40,663 bases of DNA from JBNAVY01 sp049700195 (GCA_049700195.1 JBNAVY010000018.1:1-40663); one strand, 5' to 3'. Positions 23,058 through 31,352 are shown, counted from the first letter of the stretch. The notes: generated from the sequence alone by a model not told the origin. A program made the numbers and translations.

Positions 23058-24095
23058 TTATTTAGTATTTATTGATTTTTGTGCTTTCAAATGTTCATCA
23101 TAAGTTTTCGAAAATATATGTGAACCGTCTTCTTTAGCAACATAGTAATAATAATCATGTTTTACTGGATTTAATGCTGCATTAATTGATTTTAATCCAG
23201 GATTACAAATAGGTCCTATAGGTAAGCCAGGATATTTATAAGTATTATATAAGGAATCAACTTCTAAATCTTTATATAAAATTTTATCTTTATGTTTTCC
23301 AAGTGCATATTCAACTGTTGCATCAATTTGAAGCTTCATATTCTTCTTAAGTCTGTTATAAATAACACCTGCAATCATGGCTCTATCTTTATCAACTACA
23401 GCTTCTTTTTCAATCATAGATGCTATAATAATAATTTGATCAGGTGTCATATTAACGTTTTTCGAATTTGGCTTTATATCTTCATCATATATTTGTTGAA
23501 AACGTGAAAGCATCATATTTATAATGTCTTTATCAGTTGCACCTACAATAATATTGTACGTATCAGGAAACAAATATCCTTCTAATCTTTCTGGTCTATC
23601 TTTTGGTATTCCTTTTAAAAAATCATAATTAAAATTACCTTCCTGTACTTCTTTTAAAAATGTATTTTTATCAGCTAAACCCATAATATCAAGCTTATTT
23701 GCAATATCCTTAACAGTAAAGCCTTCAGGAACAGTAAATTTAACTGTATCAATCTGAGCTTTACCTAAAGCAATTTTTTTAATTATCTGATCCGTAGTCA
23801 TGTTAGCACTTAAAAGATATTTACCCGCCTGCATTTTACCTTCAGTATTTAAAGCTTTTACTCTTAATAGAAAAAACCATTCATTTTTAATAAGACCTTT
23901 AGAATATAAAATTTCAGCAATATTATTTGCAGAACTCCCAGGAGGTATTTCAATGACCTTATCTGGTGTATTTTTATTTGCACTTAATGGTTTAAATAGA
24001 CTATTATAGTATATTAAAGCGGAGAATATAAAAAATATTACAGCTATAATAATTGGTATTATTTTATTTTTTCTTTTATATTCGACATTATTCAT
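23058..24095 (-). CDS. mltG: Endolytic murein transglycosylase MltG
   Basis: Membrane-bound lytic transglycosylase that cuts nascent glycan strands and influences chain length. The 345-residue protein has an N-terminal membrane helix (about 11-30), a LysM-like region (47-115, IPPGSSANNIAEIL) and the YceG catalytic domain with RLEGYLFPDTY (170-180) and catalytic Glu229 in ASMIEKEAV, then YNTYKYPGLPIGPICNPG near 285-305. It follows the queT terminator and heads the mltG-trmR-trhP group. Confidence 0.95.
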   Translation of the reverse strand: MNNVEYKRKNKIIPIIIAVIFFIFSALIYYNSLFKPLSANKNTPDKVIEIPPGSSANNIAEILYSKGLIKNEWFFLLRVKALNTEGKMQAGKYLLSANMTTDQIIKKIALGKAQIDTVKFTVPEGFTVKDIANKLDIMGLADKNTFLKEVQEGNFNYDFLKGIPKDRPERLEGYLFPDTYNIIVGATDKDIINMMLSRFQQIYDEDIKPNSKNVNMTPDQIIIIASMIEKEAVVDKDRAMIAGVIYNRLKKNMKLQIDATVEYALGKHKDKILYKDLEVDSLYNTYKYPGLPIGPICNPGLKSINAALNPVKHDYYYYVAKEDGSHIFSKTYDEHLKAQKSINTK

Positions 24096-24142
24096 TGTAT
24101 TCTCCCCTTAATTTTGTATAAATAAATTATATAATTAATTAT

Positions 24143-24174
24143 AAATAAAAACAAGTGAGCATTAACTCACTCGT
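24143..24174 (-). terminator. Intrinsic terminator after queT
   Basis: Minus strand ACGAGTGAG-TTAATG-CTCACTTGT (9 bp, one G-U) immediately after the queT stop, followed by TTTTATTT. It separates rnjA-ylbF-queT from mltG. Confidence 0.8.
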
Positions 24175-24645
24175 TTATATAGAATATGTTTCTTTTGCCT
24201 TTTTATAAATAATAAAAATTATATACCCCAAAATACTTGTTACTAATGCTTCACTTAAAGAAATATAAACAACCGAAATTAAGTATGGTATACCAGTAAA
24301 TCTGCTTACCCAAATTGAAACTAATATCCCATTTAAAACTATAGGAGGAATTATCCCTTTATAAAACACTTTTGTTTTTGAAGTAAAATATGCTGCTATC
24401 AATGTGACAAAACTTCCCCCTAAAATATCTACAATCCCGAAAGGACTACCTAAATTTGCAAAAAGACAGCCTATAAAAAGACCAGGAACAGCAGCAGGTT
24501 CTAACATAGGTAAAATTACTAAAGCTTCTGATACTCTAAATTGAATAGGTCCATATGAAATTGCACCAAAAACCCAAGTTAATACAAAATATATTGCTGC
24601 AATTATTCCTGCTTTTACAATGTATAATGTTTTTTGTTTAGTCAT
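24175..24645 (-). CDS. queT: QueT-type ECF transporter substrate-binding subunit
   Basis: Predicted S component of an energy-coupling-factor importer for queuosine precursors. The 156-residue protein has about five or six hydrophobic segments. Family features are AAIYFVLTWVFGAISYGPIQFRVSEALVILP at the N-terminal half and NLGSPFGIVDILGGS in the middle. The shared ECF module (EcfA, EcfA', EcfT) is not in the window. It overlaps ylbF by 8 nt, leaving no room for a dedicated preQ1 riboswitch. Substrate is inferred from family. Confidence 0.88.
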   Translation of the reverse strand: MTKQKTLYIVKAGIIAAIYFVLTWVFGAISYGPIQFRVSEALVILPMLEPAAVPGLFIGCLFANLGSPFGIVDILGGSFVTLIAAYFTSKTKVFYKGIIPPIVLNGILVSIWVSRFTGIPYLISVVYISLSEALVTSILGYIIFIIYKKAKETYSI

Positions 24646-24970
24646 CTATTTCCACTGCTTCCATTATTATTTTCATTATATCATCTAATATTTTAGAAAT
24701 ATTATATTCTGATGAAAGGTATTCTCTTAATTCAGGATTAAGATTTAAAACTTCCCAGAGTTTTTGCAACGTTTCTTTCTCTTGTTCAGAAACTTTTTCC
24801 CCTGATATTTCTTTAGCTTGTAACTCTAATTGTTTTTTTCTAAAATCTTCAAGCATCTTTTTATTTTGTTCATTTGCATTTAGAATTCTATATGCATTTT
24901 TAAATGAAATATATTCTGGTAATTGTTTTATAGCATTTGAAAGTTCATAAGCCTTATCATAAATATTCAT
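24638..24970 (-). CDS. YlbF/YmcA family regulator
   Basis: A 110-residue, all-helical, charged protein of the YlbF/YmcA family. In Bacillus YlbF, YmcA and YaaT form a complex that tunes RNase Y cleavage and so biofilm, competence and sporulation. Landmarks are AYELSNAIKQLPEYISFKNA and the central helix (KKMLEDFRKKQLELQ). It begins 16 nt after RNase J ends, a setting consistent with RNA metabolism. No cysteines, so an Fe-S role as in the Bacillus trio is not supported. Confidence 0.85.
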   Translation of the reverse strand: MNIYDKAYELSNAIKQLPEYISFKNAYRILNANEQNKKMLEDFRKKQLELQAKEISGEKVSEQEKETLQKLWEVLNLNPELREYLSSEYNISKILDDIMKIIMEAVEIDD

Positions 24971-24986
24971 CTGACAATCCTCCTGA

Positions 24987-26651
24987 TCAAATTTCCATAA
25001 TTATAGGCAAAATCATAGGATTTCTTTTTGTTTTTTCGTAAAGGAAACTATTTAAACTCTCTTTAATCATTGATTTAATTGAAGCCCATTCTGTAATTTC
25101 ATCTTTTTTACATTGATTTAAAACTTCTCTAACTACAGTCCTAGCTTCCTCCATAAGGTTTTCGGATTCTCTTACATATACAAAACCCCTTGATATTATA
25201 TCAGGACCTGCTATAACAGTACTATTTTCTTTTGATATAGTTACTACCACAACCAAAAGTCCATCTTGTGAGAGGTGTTTTCTATCACGTAAAACTATAT
25301 TGCCAACATCTCCAACTCCTAATCCATCAACTAATACTTTCCCAGCAGTAACTGTTCCAGCAATTCTTCCGCTATTTTTAGTAAATTCTAAAACTGTTCC
25401 ATTATCAGCTATAAAAATATTTTCCGGTGGCATGCCAAGACTTTGTGCAAGATTTGCATGCTGTTTTAAATGCCTGTATTCTCCATGTACGGGAATAAAA
25501 AATTGTGGTTTTATTAGTGTGTGAAGCAATTTAATTTCTTCTTGGCATGCATGGCCTGATACATGAACATCAGCTAAAGTTTCATAGATTACATCTGCAC
25601 CTTTTTTAAACAATTGGTTTATAACTCTTGAAATCAATTTTTCATTTCCTGGTATAGCAGATGCAGATATTATAACAGTATCACCAGGAACAATTTCAAC
25701 TTTTCTATGCTCAGATGAAGCCATTCTTGTTAAGGCAGACATTGGTTCTCCCTGACTTCCAGTTGTTATAATAACAACTTTATCATAAGTAAGCTTGTTT
25801 GCTTCGTCTATGTCTATCAAAATCCCGTCAGGTATAGTTAAATATCCTAATTCTGATGCCACATTAACAACATTTAACATACTTCTGCCCGATATAGAAA
25901 CCTTTCTTCCATACTTATGTGCTAAATCTATTATTTGTTGAACTCTGTGTATATTAGATGCAAAGGTTGCAACAATAATACGATTTTCGGCCTTTCTAAA
26001 AAGACCATCAAAGGTATCTCCTACAGTTCTTTCAGACATAGTATAGCCGGGTCTTTCGATATTAGTACTATCACATAACATTACAAGAACACCGCGCTCT
26101 CCAAGTTCAGCAAATCTATGAAAATCAGCTATTTCACCTCCTATAGGCGTAAAATCAATTTTAAAATCACCAGAATGAAAAACTACGCCTACTGGGGTGT
26201 GTATAGCAAGTGCTGCTGAATCCGCTATACTATGAGAAGTTCTTATAAATTCAACCTTAAATTGTCCTAGTTCTACTGTTTCTCTTGGTTTTACAGTTAT
26301 AAGCTTACAATCTTTTAAAATGCCATGCTCTTTTAACTTGTTTTCAACAAGTCCCAAGGTCAAACGTGTTCCATAAACCGGAACATTTAGTTGTTTTAGA
26401 ACATAGGGAAGTGCTCCTATATGATCTTCATGTCCATGAGTTAAAACAATAGCTCTTACTTTATCGCGATTTTTTAATAAATATGAAATATCAGGAATAA
26501 CCAAATCTATCCCCAACATTTCATCATCAGGAAAAGCGAGCCCGCAATCAACAACTATAATGTCATTTCCGTACTCGAAAACAGTCATATTCTTGCCGAT
26601 CTCGTTTAGTCCTCCCAATGGTATAATTTTAAGTTTAGCTTTATTTGCCAA
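24987..26651 (-). CDS. rnjA: Ribonuclease J
   Basis: Dual endo- and 5'-to-3' exoribonuclease for mRNA turnover. The 554-residue protein has the metallo-beta-lactamase motif THGHEDHIGALP (HxHxDH, residues 72-77), HSGDFKID, a beta-CASP domain with ATFASNIHRVQ and the closing VSGHAC motif and PVHGEYRHL, then the C-terminal region (FIADNGTVLEF onward). The frame opens at a TTG at 26669, but the TTG at 26651 lies 8 nt after AAAGGAG and gives MANKAKLKIIPLGG as in homologues. First gene of a group with ylbF and queT. Confidence 0.95.
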   Translation of the reverse strand: MANKAKLKIIPLGGLNEIGKNMTVFEYGNDIIVVDCGLAFPDDEMLGIDLVIPDISYLLKNRDKVRAIVLTHGHEDHIGALPYVLKQLNVPVYGTRLTLGLVENKLKEHGILKDCKLITVKPRETVELGQFKVEFIRTSHSIADSAALAIHTPVGVVFHSGDFKIDFTPIGGEIADFHRFAELGERGVLVMLCDSTNIERPGYTMSERTVGDTFDGLFRKAENRIIVATFASNIHRVQQIIDLAHKYGRKVSISGRSMLNVVNVASELGYLTIPDGILIDIDEANKLTYDKVVIITTGSQGEPMSALTRMASSEHRKVEIVPGDTVIISASAIPGNEKLISRVINQLFKKGADVIYETLADVHVSGHACQEEIKLLHTLIKPQFFIPVHGEYRHLKQHANLAQSLGMPPENIFIADNGTVLEFTKNSGRIAGTVTAGKVLVDGLGVGDVGNIVLRDRKHLSQDGLLVVVVTISKENSTVIAGPDIISRGFVYVRESENLMEEARTVVREVLNQCKKDEITEWASIKSMIKESLNSFLYEKTKRNPMILPIIMEI

Positions 26652-26763
26652 ATAATTTTCTCCTTTCAAATTTATTTATTATTATATATTTTACCCTGAG
26701 AATACAAAAACTTACCCGTACTCCACACTAATTAATACAATTATAATTGATTTATCTTAATAG

Positions 26764-26794
26764 TTCAAGATATTATTGTAAATTATATCTTGAA
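26764..26794 (-). repeat. Hairpin downstream of fur
   Basis: A perfect 10-bp inverted repeat (TTCAAGATAT at 26764-26773, complement at 26785-26794) just after the fur stop. On the minus strand no clean U-run follows, so it is a weak terminator at most, or an mRNA-stabilising hairpin. Downstream, 26652-26763 holds the AT-rich rnjA leader, in which I found no convincing promoter. Confidence 0.5.
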
Positions 26795-26809
26795 TAAACT
26801 TTTCAATAG

Positions 26810-27250
26810 TTAATTTTTATCATTTCTACATTTACTACAATAACCAAAAAATTTTACATTATGGTCTATAATTTTGAAATCTTTTGTTGTCTCGATAGCT
26901 TCTTCTAAATTTTCCAAAAGATCTCCTTCCATTTCAATAACATTACCGCATTTAAGACATATCAAATGATGATGATGATGTATCTCATCATGATGAAGCT
27001 CATATCTGCTCCTTCCATCATCAAAATTCAGTTTGTAAATTATATCAAGTTCCTCAAATAGTTGCAGAGTTCTATAAACTGTCGCAAGTCCTATTTCAGG
27101 GTATTTAACTTTTACAAGATCATATATTTCTTCTGAAGAAAGATGTTTTTCTTTGTTTTCAGCCATTACATCAAGTATAACACGTCTTTGAGTTGTAAGT
27201 TTATATCCTTTTGATTTTAGTTTTTCTTTAAAATCTTCTATATTAGCCAT
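26810..27250 (-). CDS. fur: Fur family ferric uptake regulator
   Basis: Metal-dependent winged-helix repressor, 146 residues. The DNA-binding domain spans about 1-85 (KLTTQRRVILDV, LSSEEIYDLV, GLATVYRTLQLFEEL). The histidine-rich sensory loop HHDEIHHHHHLICLKCG is followed by the structural zinc cysteines Cys98, Cys101, Cys138 and Cys141. A glutamate (Glu106) stands where PerR has the oxidisable Asp104, and the C-terminal LLENLEEAIE..FKIIDH resembles Bacillus Fur, so iron-responsive Fur fits better than PerR or Zur. It has its own sigma-A promoter with a dyad at the -10, a possible site of autoregulation. Confidence 0.9.
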   Translation of the reverse strand: MANIEDFKEKLKSKGYKLTTQRRVILDVMAENKEKHLSSEEIYDLVKVKYPEIGLATVYRTLQLFEELDIIYKLNFDDGRSRYELHHDEIHHHHHLICLKCGNVIEMEGDLLENLEEAIETTKDFKIIDHNVKFFGYCSKCRNDKN

Positions 27251-27291
27251 TATAATTTCACCACCAAAATAATTACTTCTTTACTAGATTA

Positions 27292-27320
27292 AGTTTAGTC
27301 TATACATTCTCATTTGTCAA
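27292..27320 (-). promoter_or_regulatory. Sigma-A promoter of fur with overlapping dyad
   Basis: Minus strand TTGACA (27320-27315), 17 nt, TAAACT (27297-27292). The imperfect inverted repeat TAGATTAAG/TTTAGTCTA (27285-27302; 7 of 9 positions match) covers the -10 and could be an operator, though it is not a clear Fur box. Confidence 0.75.
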
Positions 27321-27376
27321 GATTTATAGTAATTAAATAGCTATATAAAACTAAATGTTGTTATCAATTGATATTA

Positions 27377-27436
27377 ATATCTTAATTTATTAAACATATA
27401 TTTCCTTGGAAATATATGTTTAATAAATTAAGATAT
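27377..27436. repeat. Perfect 29-bp palindrome with 2-nt centre
   Basis: Arms at 27377-27405 and 27408-27436 are exact complements, separated by TT. The sequence is almost entirely A/T apart from TTTCC-TT-GGAAA at the centre. It lies between the fur promoter and the terminator of the DUF1292 gene and shares its right arm with that terminator stem. No transposase or target duplication is visible. Confidence 0.92.
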
Positions 27437-27453
27437 ACCACGAAGGTATATCT
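27431..27453 (-). terminator. Terminator hairpin after the DUF1292 gene
   Basis: Minus strand AGATATACC-TTCGT-GGTATATCT (9-bp stem) followed by TAATTTATT. It lies 8 nt after the stop. Its 3' arm overlaps the neighbouring 29-bp palindrome, so the two structures exclude each other. Confidence 0.65.
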
Positions 27454-27461
27454 TTTATATT

Positions 27462-27731
27462 TTACTCGTCTTCTCCATCTTCATAATACTCTTCCATAAG
27501 TTCATTATATGCTTCTACTACATCATTAAATTCTTCCTCATCTTCAATACCTACAAAAATGTCTTCACCATTTTCGTCTTGATCCACTTTTAAAATATAA
27601 GCGTCTTCTCCTTCTCCCTCAACAGGGACAACAACTGCATATCTTGTTTCATCAAGCTCAAATGAAGCCACCAATTCAAAATCTACTTCCTGCCCATTCT
27701 CGTCAACTAACTGAATTATTTCTGGATCCAC
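27462..27731 (-). CDS. DUF1292 family acidic small protein (YrzB-like)
   Basis: An 89-residue very acidic protein of unknown function from the DUF1292 family, next to ruvX as in Bacillus (yrzL-yrrK-yrzB). The body IIQLVDENGQEVDFELVASFELDETRYAVVVP and DAYILKVDQDENGEDIFVGIEDEEEFNDVVEAY is characteristic; written here as two parts of a single beta-rich domain. Start is GTG, with GAGGTG 5 nt upstream. It has its own strong promoter, so it is not solely read from the ruvX transcript. Confidence 0.9.
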   Translation of the reverse strand: MDPEIIQLVDENGQEVDFELVASFELDETRYAVVVPVEGEGEDAYILKVDQDENGEDIFVGIEDEEEFNDVVEAYNELMEEYYEDGEDE

Positions 27732-27765
27732 TGTATCACCTCTATTCTTATATCAAGATAATGTA

Positions 27766-27794
27766 ATTGTATAATACATAAAATTACCTGTCAA
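27766..27794 (-). promoter_or_regulatory. Sigma-A promoter of the DUF1292 gene
   Basis: Minus strand TTGACA (27794-27789), 17 nt, TACAAT (27771-27766), about 35 nt before the GTG start. Near-consensus. Confidence 0.85.
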
Positions 27795-27808
27795 GTTACT
27801 TCCAAAAA

Positions 27809-28228
27809 TTATTTATTAAAATTTGAATCCAAATAACTTTGCAAAATTAAAACAGCAGCTAATTTGTCTATAACCTTTTTCCTTTTTGAACGACTTACAT
27901 CAGCTTTTTCTATAAGCATTCTGTTTGCTTCAACTGTTGTTAACCTTTCATCCCACATAACTACAGGTAAATTTGTTTTACTTTCTAATCGCTTAACAAA
28001 TTTTATAACTTTTTCACCTTGAGGTCCAATTGTTCCATTCATATTTTTAGGAAATCCAGCAACAATTTTTTCGACTGCATATTCTTTTATTATATTTTGT
28101 ATTTGTTCGAAATCGCCATCTTCTGTTGTTCGATTTATTGTTTTTAAACCTTGAGCAATCATACCAAAAGGATCGCTAATTGCAACTCCAATTGTCTTAC
28201 TTCCTATATCCAAACCCATTATTCTCAA
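27809..28228 (-). CDS. ruvX: Holliday junction resolvase-like protein RuvX/YqgF
   Basis: RNase H-fold nuclease implicated in Holliday junction resolution and in rRNA processing. The 139-residue product has MGLDIGSKTIGVAISD with the first catalytic Asp, VAGFPKNMNGTIGPQ in the middle (Glu/Asn region) and WDERLTTVEANRML with the second acidic pair, and ends KLAAVLILQSYL. The start is TTG giving MRIMGLDIG, matching Bacillus YrrK, with GGAG 8 nt upstream. A strong terminator separates it from ireB, so it depends on read-through or a weak promoter that I did not find. Confidence 0.93.
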   Translation of the reverse strand: MRIMGLDIGSKTIGVAISDPFGMIAQGLKTINRTTEDGDFEQIQNIIKEYAVEKIVAGFPKNMNGTIGPQGEKVIKFVKRLESKTNLPVVMWDERLTTVEANRMLIEKADVSRSKRKKVIDKLAAVLILQSYLDSNFNK

Positions 28229-28242
28229 ATAAACCTCTCCTT

Positions 28243-28274
28243 AAAAAAACCTCACACATCTTAGTGTGAGGTTT
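28243..28274 (-). terminator. Strong intrinsic terminator between ireB and ruvX
   Basis: Minus strand stem AAACCTCACAC/GTGTGAGGTTT (11 bp, loop TAAGAT) running straight into seven T, five bases after the ireB stop. It should end the alaS/ireB transcripts. Confidence 0.93.
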
Positions 28275-28278
28275 AAAC

Positions 28279-28530
28279 TTATTTTGACAAATAACTTTTC
28301 AAAAGTTCTTCTACAAGTTCATCTCGTTCTATTTTTCTTATAAGGCTTCTTGCATTTTTATGGCTTGTGATATATGTAGGATCTCCTGATAGAATATAAC
28401 CTACTATCTGATTTATAGGATTATAGCCTTTTTCTGATAATGCATCATAAACTTCTACTAAAACTTCTTTAGCTGTTTTCCCTTCATTTTCGATGTTAAA
28501 TTTTACAGTTTCATTGTTTTTATTTATCAT
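28279..28530 (-). CDS. ireB: IreB family regulatory phosphoprotein
   Basis: UPF0297 family; in Enterococcus faecalis IreB is phosphorylated by the PASTA kinase IreK and regulates cephalosporin tolerance. The 83-residue product shows ETVKFNIE near the N-terminus (the phosphorylatable Thr region), VYDALSEKGYNPINQIVGYILSGDPTYIT and NARSLIRKIERDE. Start: ATG at 28530 lies 8 nt after GAGG; an upstream GTG overlaps that site and is rejected. It follows alaS as in Bacillus (yrzL) and has its own promoter. The cognate kinase is not in this window. Confidence 0.93.
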   Translation of the reverse strand: MINKNNETVKFNIENEGKTAKEVLVEVYDALSEKGYNPINQIVGYILSGDPTYITSHKNARSLIRKIERDELVEELLKSYLSK

Positions 28531-28572
28531 AAATATCACCTCACTGATATGTTGTTCTTAAACTATATCTAT

Positions 28573-28602
28573 ATAATAGCTTAAGTTACAACATATAGTC
28601 AA
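28573..28602 (-). promoter_or_regulatory. Sigma-A promoter of ireB
   Basis: Minus strand TTGACT (28602-28597), 18 nt, TATTAT (28578-28573), placed between the alaS stop and the ireB ribosome site. Confidence 0.7.
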
Positions 28603-28610
28603 CAATTTTA

Positions 28611-31247
28611 CTATTTTTTTAATTGATTTTTAAATAAATCCAAAGAACTGTTTAATGCATCATTTATTTTATTTATTTCTTTTCCGGTACCTTGAGCAAT
28701 ATCCGGCCTTCCCCCACCATTTCCACCAGCTATTTTACAAATTTCTTTTACTAAATTACCCATATTTACACCTTTAATTATAGTATCTTTTGTCGCCATG
28801 CCTATAAAATTTATTTTATCATGATCCGAAGAAGCAAGTATTACAACCGCTGATTGGAGCTTACTTTTAAGTGTATCTCCCATAACTTTCAAACTTTCTA
28901 TATCATAACCATCAAGTTTTGAAGCTAAAAATTTTATTCCATCAACATCAATAGCTGATTTTATTAAATATTCAGCAACATATAAAGCAATTTGCGATTT
29001 TAAATCATCTAATTCCATCTCTTTTTCTTTTAAAAGTTTATTTATGTTTTCAGCCTTTGCTACAACATCCTTTTCAGAAACTTTTAAAGTATCAGTAATT
29101 TGTTTTAATATTTCTTCTTTTTCATTAAAATATTTTAATCCATATATCCCCGTAACAGCTTCAATACGTCTGATACCAGCACCTGTAGCACTTTCAGAAA
29201 CAATTTTAAAAAGTCCTATTTCATTTGTATTTTTAACATGGGTTCCCCCACATAATTCTTTGCTATAATCCCCTATTTCTACTACTCTAACTGTATCTTT
29301 ATATTTTTCAGTAAATAAAGCTGTTGCGCCTTCTTTTAAAGCATCTTCGTAGGACATTTCTTTAATATTTACTAATAAATTTTTGTATATATTTTCATTT
29401 ACTCTATCTTCTATTCTTTTTAATTCTTCTTGTGTAACAGATTGATAGTGAGCAAAATCAAATCTCAGTCTTTCGTCTGCAACCAATGATCCTGCTTGAT
29501 GAACATGTTCACCAAGCACCTCCTTTAAAGCCTTATGCAAAAGATGTGTAGCTGTATGATTTCTAGCTATATTCATTCTTCTTTCAACATCTATAACAGC
29601 TTTTACTTTATCTTCAATCATTATTTTTCCTTTTTTAATTTTGCCAACATGAATAAATTTATTACCACTTACTTTTTTGCAATCTTTTATTTCTATTAAA
29701 ACATTTGTATTCTCAATTACTCCAGTATCTCCTATTTGACCACCGCTCTCTGCATAAAAAGGAGTAACATCTAGAATTATATTTACTTCATCTCCCTCCT
29801 CAGCCTCGCCGACTATTTCATCTTCCTTTATTATAGCAACAACTTTTGCAAAAGTTTCATTTTTTTCATAACCCACAAAATCTGTTTTTATATCTTTTAA
29901 ATCAGCATAAATATCTTTTTCCCATAGAGTATTATCTTCTTTCCTGCTTTTTCTTGCCCTTTCCCTTTGTATATTGAGTTCACTTTCATAACCTTTTTCA
30001 TCAACTGTCATACCTGCTTCTTGTAAAATTTCCTTCGTCAAATCAAGAGGAAAACCATATGTATCATGAAGTTTAAATGCTACATCACCAGAAAGTTCTG
30101 TTTTACTCTGTTCTTTTAAATTTTTTATATATTCCTCTAAAATATTAAGCCCTTGATCTATTGTTTCTTTAAATCTTTCTTCTTCAAGTTTTATTATTTT
30201 TTTAATGTAATCTTTTCGTTCAATAATCTCAGGATATGCAGCACCATAATGTTCAACAACTATATCAACAACTTTATATAAAAACGCATCATTTAACCCT
30301 ATTAATTTTCCATGTCTTGCAGCTCTTCTTAATATACGCCTTAAAACATAGCCTCTCCCTTCATTTGAAGGCAAAATGCCATCAGAAACCATAAAAGTAA
30401 CTCCTCTTATATGATCAGTAATCACTCTTAAAGACACATCTGTTTTTTTGTCTTTTCCATATTCTACATTAGCTATAAAAGCAACGAAATCTATAATGCC
30501 ACTTATTACGTCAACATCAAAAATGCTGTCAACTTCCTGCATGATTGTAGCTATTCTTTCAAGCCCCATACCGGTATCGATATTTGGTTTAGGGAGCGGG
30601 TTATAATTTCCTTCTTCATCTTTATCATATTGTGTAAAAACAAGATTCCAAAACTCTATATATCTATCACACTCACAACCTACTTTGCAGGTTGGTTTGC
30701 CGCAGCCTTTATCTTCTCCTCTGTCAAAATAGATTTCAGAACATGGTCCACATGGTCCTGTACCAATCTCCCAGAAGTTATCTTCTTTACCCATTCTAAC
30801 TATTCTTTCGGGTGGTAAACCTACTATTTTATTCCAAATTTCAAATGCTTCATCATCTTTTTCATATATAGTTACCCAAAGTCTATCTTCAGGTAACTTT
30901 AAAACTTCTGTTACAAACTCCCATGCCCAAGATATAGCTTCCTTTTTAAAATAGTCACCAAAAGAAAAATTACCGAGCATTTCGAAAAAGGTGCCATGTC
31001 TTGCTGTTTTACCTACTCTCTCAATATCAGGCGTCCTTATACATCTTTGACAAGTAGTAACTCTTGGACTTGGAGGTACTTCTTTACCTGTAAAATATGG
31101 TTTTAACGGAGCCATACCAGCATTAATTAAAAGTAAACTCTTGTCATTTTTAGGTATTAGAGAAAAGCTTGGCAATCTCAAATGTCCTTTACTTTCAAAA
31201 AAACTTAAAAATTTTTCTCGTATTTCATTCATACCGAGTTTATCCAT
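28611..31247 (-). CDS. alaS: Alanyl-tRNA synthetase
   Basis: Charges tRNA-Ala; 878 residues, the usual length. The class II catalytic domain opens MNEIREKFLSFFESKGH and includes the ATP-binding PRVTTCQRCIRTPDIE, WEIGTGPCGPCSEIYFD and NTDxGMGLERI segments; the editing domain has zinc-type ligands in RNHTATHLLHKAL and KELCGGTHVKNT; the C-terminal glycine-rich GGNGGGRPDIAQG ends the C-Ala domain. A near-consensus promoter and a leader hairpin precede it. No T-box signature is in the leader. Confidence 0.98.
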   Translation of the reverse strand: MDKLGMNEIREKFLSFFESKGHLRLPSFSLIPKNDKSLLLINAGMAPLKPYFTGKEVPPSPRVTTCQRCIRTPDIERVGKTARHGTFFEMLGNFSFGDYFKKEAISWAWEFVTEVLKLPEDRLWVTIYEKDDEAFEIWNKIVGLPPERIVRMGKEDNFWEIGTGPCGPCSEIYFDRGEDKGCGKPTCKVGCECDRYIEFWNLVFTQYDKDEEGNYNPLPKPNIDTGMGLERIATIMQEVDSIFDVDVISGIIDFVAFIANVEYGKDKKTDVSLRVITDHIRGVTFMVSDGILPSNEGRGYVLRRILRRAARHGKLIGLNDAFLYKVVDIVVEHYGAAYPEIIERKDYIKKIIKLEEERFKETIDQGLNILEEYIKNLKEQSKTELSGDVAFKLHDTYGFPLDLTKEILQEAGMTVDEKGYESELNIQRERARKSRKEDNTLWEKDIYADLKDIKTDFVGYEKNETFAKVVAIIKEDEIVGEAEEGDEVNIILDVTPFYAESGGQIGDTGVIENTNVLIEIKDCKKVSGNKFIHVGKIKKGKIMIEDKVKAVIDVERRMNIARNHTATHLLHKALKEVLGEHVHQAGSLVADERLRFDFAHYQSVTQEELKRIEDRVNENIYKNLLVNIKEMSYEDALKEGATALFTEKYKDTVRVVEIGDYSKELCGGTHVKNTNEIGLFKIVSESATGAGIRRIEAVTGIYGLKYFNEKEEILKQITDTLKVSEKDVVAKAENINKLLKEKEMELDDLKSQIALYVAEYLIKSAIDVDGIKFLASKLDGYDIESLKVMGDTLKSKLQSAVVILASSDHDKINFIGMATKDTIIKGVNMGNLVKEICKIAGGNGGGRPDIAQGTGKEINKINDALNSSLDLFKNQLKK

Positions 31248-31275
31248 AAAAATCCTCCTCCTGCATACAATAAAA

Positions 31276-31293
31276 CCGTCCTAAAAAGGACGG
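31276..31293 (-). terminator. Leader hairpin of alaS, possible attenuator
   Basis: Minus strand CCGTCCT-TTTT-AGGACGG (7-bp GC-rich stem) followed by TTTTATTG, within about 40 nt of the expected alaS transcription start and 30 nt before the start codon. A smaller GGG-CAAATT-CCC stem just upstream shares its CCC region and could compete with it. Confidence 0.68.
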
Positions 31294-31317
31294 GAATTTG
31301 CCCTTTATTTTTTCTTT

Positions 31318-31346
31318 ATTATACAAGATTGCTTTTATCAAGTCAA
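31318..31346 (-). promoter_or_regulatory. Sigma-A promoter of alaS
   Basis: Minus strand TTGACT (31346-31341), 17 nt, TATAAT (31323-31318), immediately after the permease gene stop. Confidence 0.88.
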
Positions 31347-31352
31347 TAATTG

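Noticed and set aside
24646..24990. preQ1 riboswitch for queT
   Set aside because: queT overlaps ylbF, and ylbF follows rnjA by 16 nt, so there is no leader to hold one.
26810..27250. PerR assignment for the Fur-family gene
   Set aside because: A Glu occupies the position of the oxidisable PerR Asp104 and the C-terminus matches Fur.
27377..27436. Insertion sequence or MITE
   Set aside because: No transposase, no paired terminal repeats around a body and no target-site duplication; left as a palindrome of unknown origin.
31248..31352. T-box leader for alaS
   Set aside because: The T-box bulge (AGGGUGG...) and specifier stem are absent and the leader is only about 70 nt; called a simple hairpin instead.
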